Assembly: GCA_947626355.1 (NCBI GenBank)
Contig: CANQRV010000031.1
Coordinates: forward strand, 1 to 33,264
DNA length: 33,264 nucleotides
Direction of reading: 5' to 3'
From: an uncultured Muribaculaceae bacterium
GTDB lineage: Bacteria; Bacteroidota; Bacteroidia; Bacteroidales; Muribaculaceae
The stretch's first letter is position 1. Each line of letters opens with the position of its first letter. Both the position numbers and the translations under genes were made by a program. The notes under the pieces were generated by a model that made no database searches, was not told the DNA's origin, and saw only the letters and a list, made by a program, of their open reading frames with translations. Positions 31,739 to 33,264 of this stretch are shown here, in pieces.

Positions 31739-31769
31739 CGGCTCCGAGACCCATGCGGTGTCGGAGCCG
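31739..31769 (+). terminator. perfect 9-bp hairpin around a candidate start codon, possibly a terminator
   Basis: CGGCTCCGA (31739-31747) pairs with TCGGAGCCG (31761-31769) across a 13-nt loop, then TTGTCTGTTTTTCTT. It lies 40 nt after the protease stop, so it may end that transcript. The loop contains the ATG at 31753 of the next frame, so it might instead mask that start. Confidence 0.5.
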
Positions 31770-32892
31770 TTGTCTGTTTTTCTTGATGGAGTCGGGCTGT
31801 ATCATCAGCATGCTGGCGGTCGGCATGGCGGCAATGACCGGCGAAGTCATTGCAAAGACAACCGACGGGCCGCGACACCGCACGCTGTCTGAGGCAAAGG
31901 GTCGCGGCATCAAAGATGCCATGGTAGTCGATAAGACGGTCAGGAATATCGATGGTCGGCCGGAGAGGGATTCGTCGGCACGTGAAAGACATGCGGAGCC
32001 TGCTGAGGGGGATGACAGGCATCCGGAAGGGGCAGTGAAACTGACCTTCAAAGTAGAGGATGAGACGCCCGAAGGGTTCTATTATGATCCCGATAAAGTA
32101 TACGTGGTGAGAAGGAGTAGCATCCTTGATGAAGCCACCTATTATTATGCATACTATTGTGACTCCTTCTACCATCCGGAGGGATGGTGGGGGTGCTATG
32201 TGGATGAGCCCGGTGTCTACGATGTGTATCTGGTTGGGCAAAGGGTTTATCCGCCATTGCCTGGATCTGAAGACAATGAGACTTCAGATTACCTCATCGT
32301 GAAAGAGGATATGGTGATTGACAGAGACCAGACCATCACATTCCGGCAGTCGGACGCAAAAAACGTCATCACTGCCCATACTACCGATAGGGAGGGCAAA
32401 TCTTTTCCGGCGGAAAACATAGAAGGGAAATTTCATGTGTCAGCTACTGCCTTCTTATTCGTAGACGATGCTTCCTTCGGCAAGGAGTATGTCACTAATA
32501 ACAGCCATGACTATCTCCTCTATGTCAATGATCTCTCCGACAGATGGATTTTTGCGTATATCAGCATGGTCTGTGAGGAAGATGGCGCATACGCCACATT
32601 GGTGAAAAAGCATGGGCCGTTTACGGAGAGCAGCGATTTCACCAATAATCCGGCGGATTACCGGAAAACAGAAGTCAGATTTGATAAGACGTTGGCGGAT
32701 GATCCGGAAAGCGGGCTTGATTTCATTGCCTTCTTTACATGGCAGGGACTTGAATGGGGAGAAAGCATAGAGTCGAAAAAGCCCGGAGGCTACCGCATGG
32801 GTGATGTGGTGCCGGTCTACGATAATGCAAAGGCAAGCGATCTGTCGGTGGATCAGGGCATAGACATGATGTTTCCAGTCTGGCGCCGGTGA
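31753..32892 (+). CDS. secreted protein of unknown function, N-terminal part
   Basis: I do not recognise this 379-aa protein. The start region suggests export (basic MRCRSRCLFF, then hydrophobic CIISMLAVGMAAMTG); ATG 31786 (MESGCIISML) is an alternative, and it lies clear of the hairpin. After an Arg/Asp-rich stretch (about 40-95) the body is rich in Tyr, Asp and beta-strand patterns (VYVVRRSSILDEATYYYAYY, GVYDVYLVGQRVYPPLPG, FHVSATAFLFVDDASF). It ends abruptly with MMFPVWRR. The next frame begins inside its stop and reads on in the same style, so the two probably made one protein of about 484 aa. No sorting domain is visible. It follows the protease and may be another exported protein. Confidence 0.6.
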   Translation: MRCRSRCLFFLMESGCIISMLAVGMAAMTGEVIAKTTDGPRHRTLSEAKGRGIKDAMVVDKTVRNIDGRPERDSSARERHAEPAEGDDRHPEGAVKLTFKVEDETPEGFYYDPDKVYVVRRSSILDEATYYYAYYCDSFYHPEGWWGCYVDEPGVYDVYLVGQRVYPPLPGSEDNETSDYLIVKEDMVIDRDQTITFRQSDAKNVITAHTTDREGKSFPAENIEGKFHVSATAFLFVDDASFGKEYVTNNSHDYLLYVNDLSDRWIFAYISMVCEEDGAYATLVKKHGPFTESSDFTNNPADYRKTEVRFDKTLADDPESGLDFIAFFTWQGLEWGESIESKKPGGYRMGDVVPVYDNAKASDLSVDQGIDMMFPVWRR

Positions 32893-33206
32893 TACGTGCC
32901 TCCGTGGTGGCATATGAGGAAAGCGGCGAGCGTGAAGCAGATAAAAGAAACATATTGGAAGTATATCCGTCGCCCTATTATCCGTCGCACTCAAGTCGTG
33001 TGCTGTCATCGATGACGAGGATGAAATACAATGGAGAAACGGTATCAGACTGGAGCGACAGCTTCGATATCATGGAATGGTGTCAGGCGGAGAATCATGA
33101 ATGGGGCATGTATGACATTGATCTCAGGACAGTATATAATGACAGAGGGGGCGAACCGTTGCATGCCACGGTGTCACTGCATTTTGAAATTATTACTGTC
33201 CGCTAA
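32889..33206 (+). pseudogene. probable C-terminal part of the preceding gene, offset by a frameshift
   Basis: A 105-aa frame starting at GTG 32889, in the -1 frame relative to the upstream gene and overlapping its stop (GTGA). It has no signal peptide although it would have to sit with an exported protein. Its composition (RASVVAYEESGEREADKRNI, VYPSPYYPSHSSRVLSS, LHATVSLHFEIITVR) continues the beta-rich style of the first part, and its frame is open well upstream of the GTG. A true one-base change, a sequencing error, programmed -1 slippage, or a separate coupled gene are all possible. Confidence 0.5.
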
Positions 33207-33216
33207 ACCATAAAAT

Positions 33217-33260
33217 AGTGAGTCCAACTTCTTGAACGGCAGAAGTTGGGCTTACTTTTT
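33217..33260 (+). terminator. strong Rho-independent terminator
   Basis: AGTGAGTCCAACTTCT (33217-33232) pairs over 16 bp, with two G-U pairs, with AGAAGTTGGGCTTACT (33241-33256). The loop is 8 nt and the stem is followed by TTTT. It closes the transcript ending at 33206. The A-rich sequence before it could let it act in both directions. Confidence 0.88.
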
Positions 33261-33264
33261 GTAT

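Overview
The window looks like a chromosome segment from a high-GC member of the Bacteroidales; a Muribaculaceae-like gut lineage is my guess. The grounds are a complete type IX secretion core (porT, porP, gldK-gldL-gldM-gldN), promoters of the TTTG-N20-TAnnTTTG type used by Bacteroidetes, A-rich start regions without Shine-Dalgarno sequences, and the housekeeping order prmC-recX-comF-pyrE. No tRNA or rRNA gene and no CRISPR array was seen.

Region 1 (1-4776, minus strand) is accessory DNA. A clearly AT-rich operon runs leftward: a 188-aa unknown protein, a 136-aa protein resembling DUF6575, a 153-aa protein that looks like a SecB-type chaperone, and a 407-aa reverse transcriptase with an intact YVDD site. 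A further gene probably starts just before the left edge. Upstream on the same strand, and GC-rich, is a 513-aa chimera: a tyrosine-recombinase-like half that has lost its catalytic residues, joined by a hairpin-rich linker to a NusG/UpxY-like half. This block is the best candidate for an undescribed system, plausibly anti-phage.

Region 2 (4777-14330) holds a five-gene MacAB/TolC-type efflux operon (adaptor, ATPase, two FtsX-like permeases, outer-membrane factor), a lone antitoxin-like gene, and prmC-recX-comF. The intergenic DNA is a mosaic of small palindromes with conserved tails (REP-like GTAG hairpins, a CCCAGGGG-tailed hairpin, a CACAGGACG-tailed hairpin) and of GAGTGAA heptamer arrays. 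Every copy seen points the same way on the + strand whatever the direction of the neighbouring gene, and some + strand genes use the arrays as their stop codons.

Region 3 (14466-21527) has pyrE with a textbook promoter, an SRPBCC protein, a Rieske-fold lipoprotein that has lost its histidines, a LysE-type exporter fused to a large extra domain, then (minus strand) a DUF3298-type lipoprotein, a TPM-domain protein and a dGTPase.

Region 4 (21577-33264) is the type IX secretion locus. porT, porP and gldKLMN are tightly packed and end at a strong terminator at 28596-28644. A probable substrate follows directly: a C10 (streptopain-type) cysteine protease with four Big2 domains and a C-terminal sorting domain. 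The window ends with a secreted protein of unknown function that appears split by a frameshift, closed by a strong terminator at 33217-33260.
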